From: Thamnaconus septentrionalis
Lineage: Eukaryota > Chordata > Actinopteri > Tetraodontiformes > Monacanthidae
Direction: 5' to 3'
Length of the DNA stretch: 64,000 bases
NCBI GenBank assembly: GCA_009823395.1
Contig: CM020512.1
Span: 508,905-572,904 of the forward strand
Shown: piece after piece, positions 62,473 through 64,000 of the stretch
Numbering within the stretch: position 1 is the first letter of the stretch
Layout of the letters: the number at the start of each line of letters is the position of its first letter
The notes under the pieces: generated by a model
What the model was told of the DNA's origin: nothing
The model's input: only the letters and a program-made list of their open reading frames with translations
Database searches by the model: none
Translations under genes and position numbers: made by a program

Positions 62473-63070
62473 GTGCAGGCCTTTGATGACGCCAAAGCTG
62501 CCCTTGCAACCGCCGCCCTGCTGGCACACCCATCGGCTGCTGCTCCAGTGACCCTTACCTCGGATGCCTCGGACTTTGCAGTTGGGGTCGTGTGTGAGCA
62601 ATGGGTGGGCAATGCCTGGCGGCCTCTAGCTTTCTTCAGCAGGAAGCTTCAGGACAGTGAGAGGAGGTACAGCACATTCGATCGAGAACTGCTGGCGCTT
62701 TTCCTCGCCACGCGTCACTTTAGGTTCCTGCTGGAGGGCCAAGATTTTACGGCCTTTGTCGATCACAAGTCCCTTATCTTCGCCATGGCTAAGGCCGCTG
62801 AGCTGTGGTCAGCTCGACAGCAGCGCCAGCTCTCCACCATTTCGGAATATACGACGGACATTCGACATGTGGCAGGCAAAGACAACCTGGTGGCGGACTG
62901 CCTCTCCCGGGCACAAGTTGGCTCTGTACACCTCGGAATGGACTATGCTGCTATGGCTGAGGATCAGCTAGCAGATCCAGAGATCCACACGTTTAGGTCA
63001 AGCGCAACGGTGTTGCGACTGGAGGATGTGCGATTCCAGGGCAGCGGTGTCACACTTCTGTGTGATGTAT
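62473..63070 (+). pseudogene. CsRn1-like RT end and RNase H
   Basis: The gypsy frame resumes after the LINE; a slip in the A-run at 62438-62451 shifts it by one. It reads VQAFDDAKAALATAALLAHP, LTSDASDFAVGVVCEQ (RNase H Asp), LAFFSRKLQDSERRYSTFDR, ELLALFLATRHFRFLLEG, FVDHKSLIFAMAKA and DCLSRAQVGSVHL, then VTLLCDVST, where integrase should follow within about 30 codons. Instead an unrelated Pro/Ser-rich tail follows after a palindrome at 63058-63083. Confidence 0.85.
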
Positions 63071-63083
63071 CTACATCACACAG
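63058..63083. repeat. Perfect 11-bp inverted repeat at the integrase deletion join
   Basis: CTGTGTGATGT (63058-63068), loop ATCT, ACATCACACAG (63073-63083). It spans the last gypsy codons (LLCDVST) and the first foreign bases. Confidence 0.95.
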
Positions 63084-63370
63084 CCTCGGCCCCGGCCCCC
63101 CAACTCTGCCACAGTTTCACCTCTCTTTCCTGTCCCTGTTTCAGGCCTTGCAGCTGACCCTGTCGCAAGGAAGGGGTCTGCACCAGGAAGGCCCTCAATC
63201 TCGGACCCCCATCCAGCTCCAGGGACCGTGAAGCGTAGTCGTTGGGGCCGGGTCATTAGACCCCCTGCAAGGGACTGAAATTGTTTTGTTGTAGGGGGTA
63301 GTGTGTTTTTTTTTCATTGTTGACATGCTTGTAGGGGGTGGGGTCCTGTTCTGAGTGTTCGGGGGGGAGC

Positions 63371-63544
63371 TGTATGGTGAACACTAGGGGGCATGGTCTC
63401 ACACCAGCCCAGGGGAAGTGACGTTGAGGGATGGGGGTGTGTACACAGGGTGGTGGGAGATTCAAAAGGCTGTATATGTGGTGCCAATAAACTAGTATGT
63501 CTCCCACTCGCAACTGTTCGTCTCCGTATTTGCAAACCTCCACA
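63371..63544 (+). repeat. Right LTR of the CsRn1-like gypsy
   Basis: 174 bp, same ends as the left LTR; preceded by a G-rich polypurine tract at 63359-63370. Six transition differences and no indel against the left copy. Confidence 0.92.
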
Positions 63545-64000
63545 GTTTCATCAAAGAAGGGCTTGAATAAGTTTTTTGAGTGTTGAATAAGAAAATGAAA
63601 ATGCAGGTTGGATAATTTATTAATAATTTTAATTACGAGTCAAATAATACAGCCATATTCTTAAAATGAAAAAACATTTCTGCTAATGCATTTTAATTTG
63701 GATTATGGTAACTAATCGCTTCCATACTCTGTTGTTATCTTAAAGGGGTAGCATAACATTTTCGCCCCATACTAACAGCAACACAAACATTAATAAACAG
63801 GGGAACACATACAAAACTGAACATGCGTCAGGAATGTTACGATATGAGTATGAGCGCTTTGTAGCCGTTTAGTGGCTGATCTGATTGAGTAATTGCAGGT
63901 TTCAAGTGTAAATGAACTTGTAACCTATAAATGTTTCACATTTTTTTACGTAAGATAAGGTGTGTGTGTATAATATTTCTTTATATATACACACACCTCA
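63545..64000. other. AT-rich non-coding right flank
   Basis: No gene or recognised repeat. The last 40 bases form an imperfect inverted repeat (AGGTGTGTGTGTATA near 63958 against TATATACACACACCT at the end). Confidence 0.4.

Larger units (their letters stand above)
51489..63544 (+). mobile_element. Ty3/gypsy element (CsRn1-like by primer site) split by a LINE
   Basis: Paired 174-bp LTRs (51489-51662 and 63371-63544), a tRNA-Trp primer site after the left LTR and a polypurine tract (GGGGGGGAGC) before the right one bracket gag, protease, RT and RNase H. An 8.7 kb Tx1-type LINE (53682-62415) sits in pol. Integrase is deleted, the join lying at about 63070. LTRs differ at six positions, all transitions, so insertion was fairly recent. 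Flanks GTGT and GTTT are a weak 3-of-4 duplication. Confidence 0.85.

Overview
The window looks like teleost fish DNA: a 64 kb piece of accessory, transposon-packed chromosome. It holds Rex1-type, L2/Maui-type, Tx1/L1-type and R2-like LINEs, a tRNA-headed SINE with an L2-like tail, EnSpm/CACTA elements carrying SAMD3-like exons, hAT elements of the GTF2IRD2-like and ZBED-like classes, Ty3/gypsy, BEL/Pao and DIRS-like retrotransposons and a fish endogenous retrovirus. Long CA, TAA, CTAT and TTTA microsatellites are also typical of fish. I could not support a single host protein-coding gene, rRNA gene, standalone tRNA gene or CRISPR array. Almost every long reading frame belongs to a mobile element or is a shadow of one.

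Layout. 1-1.5 kb: 5' end of a BEL/Pao gag (minus) leaving the window. 2.4-4.5 kb: decayed DIRS-like element (minus) split by solo LTR A. 5.0-5.4 kb: 3' scrap of a Tx1-type LINE. 5.8-11 kb: gypsy element with a PNMA-like gag (minus), split by solo LTR B, itself split by a 2.3 kb hAT (7727-10056). 11-14.8 kb: leader or promoter-like DNA, microsatellites and a 0.9 kb TIR element. 14.8-23.4 kb: a second gypsy (minus), cut in its protease by a defective endogenous retrovirus (16968-22084). 23.4-28.6 kb: unclassified repeat, L2 LINE, hAT MITE, piggyBac scrap and R2-like LINE. 29.3-35.9 kb: two Rex1-type LINEs in opposite orientation, the first cut by solo LTR C, which carries a SINE. 36.5-37.7 kb: simple repeats. 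37.7-43.6 kb: EnSpm-like element with spliced exons and a nested hAT. 43.6-51.5 kb: possible unique or conserved DNA, second L2, tandem 310 bp units, second SAMD3-like scrap and a Harbinger-like MITE. 51.5-63.5 kb: gypsy with paired 174 bp LTRs and a tRNA-Trp primer site, cut by an 8.7 kb Tx1-type LINE, itself cut by a ZBED-type hAT whose transposase reads intact across a 144 bp intron.

How the parts relate. The elements do not form a pathway. They form nests, and target-site duplications give the order: gypsy > LTR B > hAT; DIRS > LTR A; Rex1 > LTR C > SINE; gypsy > ERV; EnSpm > hAT; gypsy > LINE > hAT. The most unusual signals are the EnSpm element's spliced cargo and duplicated first exon, a three-block GC-rich module in the 3' part of the Tx1-type LINE, and perfect short palindromes at three transposon breakpoints. 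Family names come from recognising protein motifs by eye; no database was searched.
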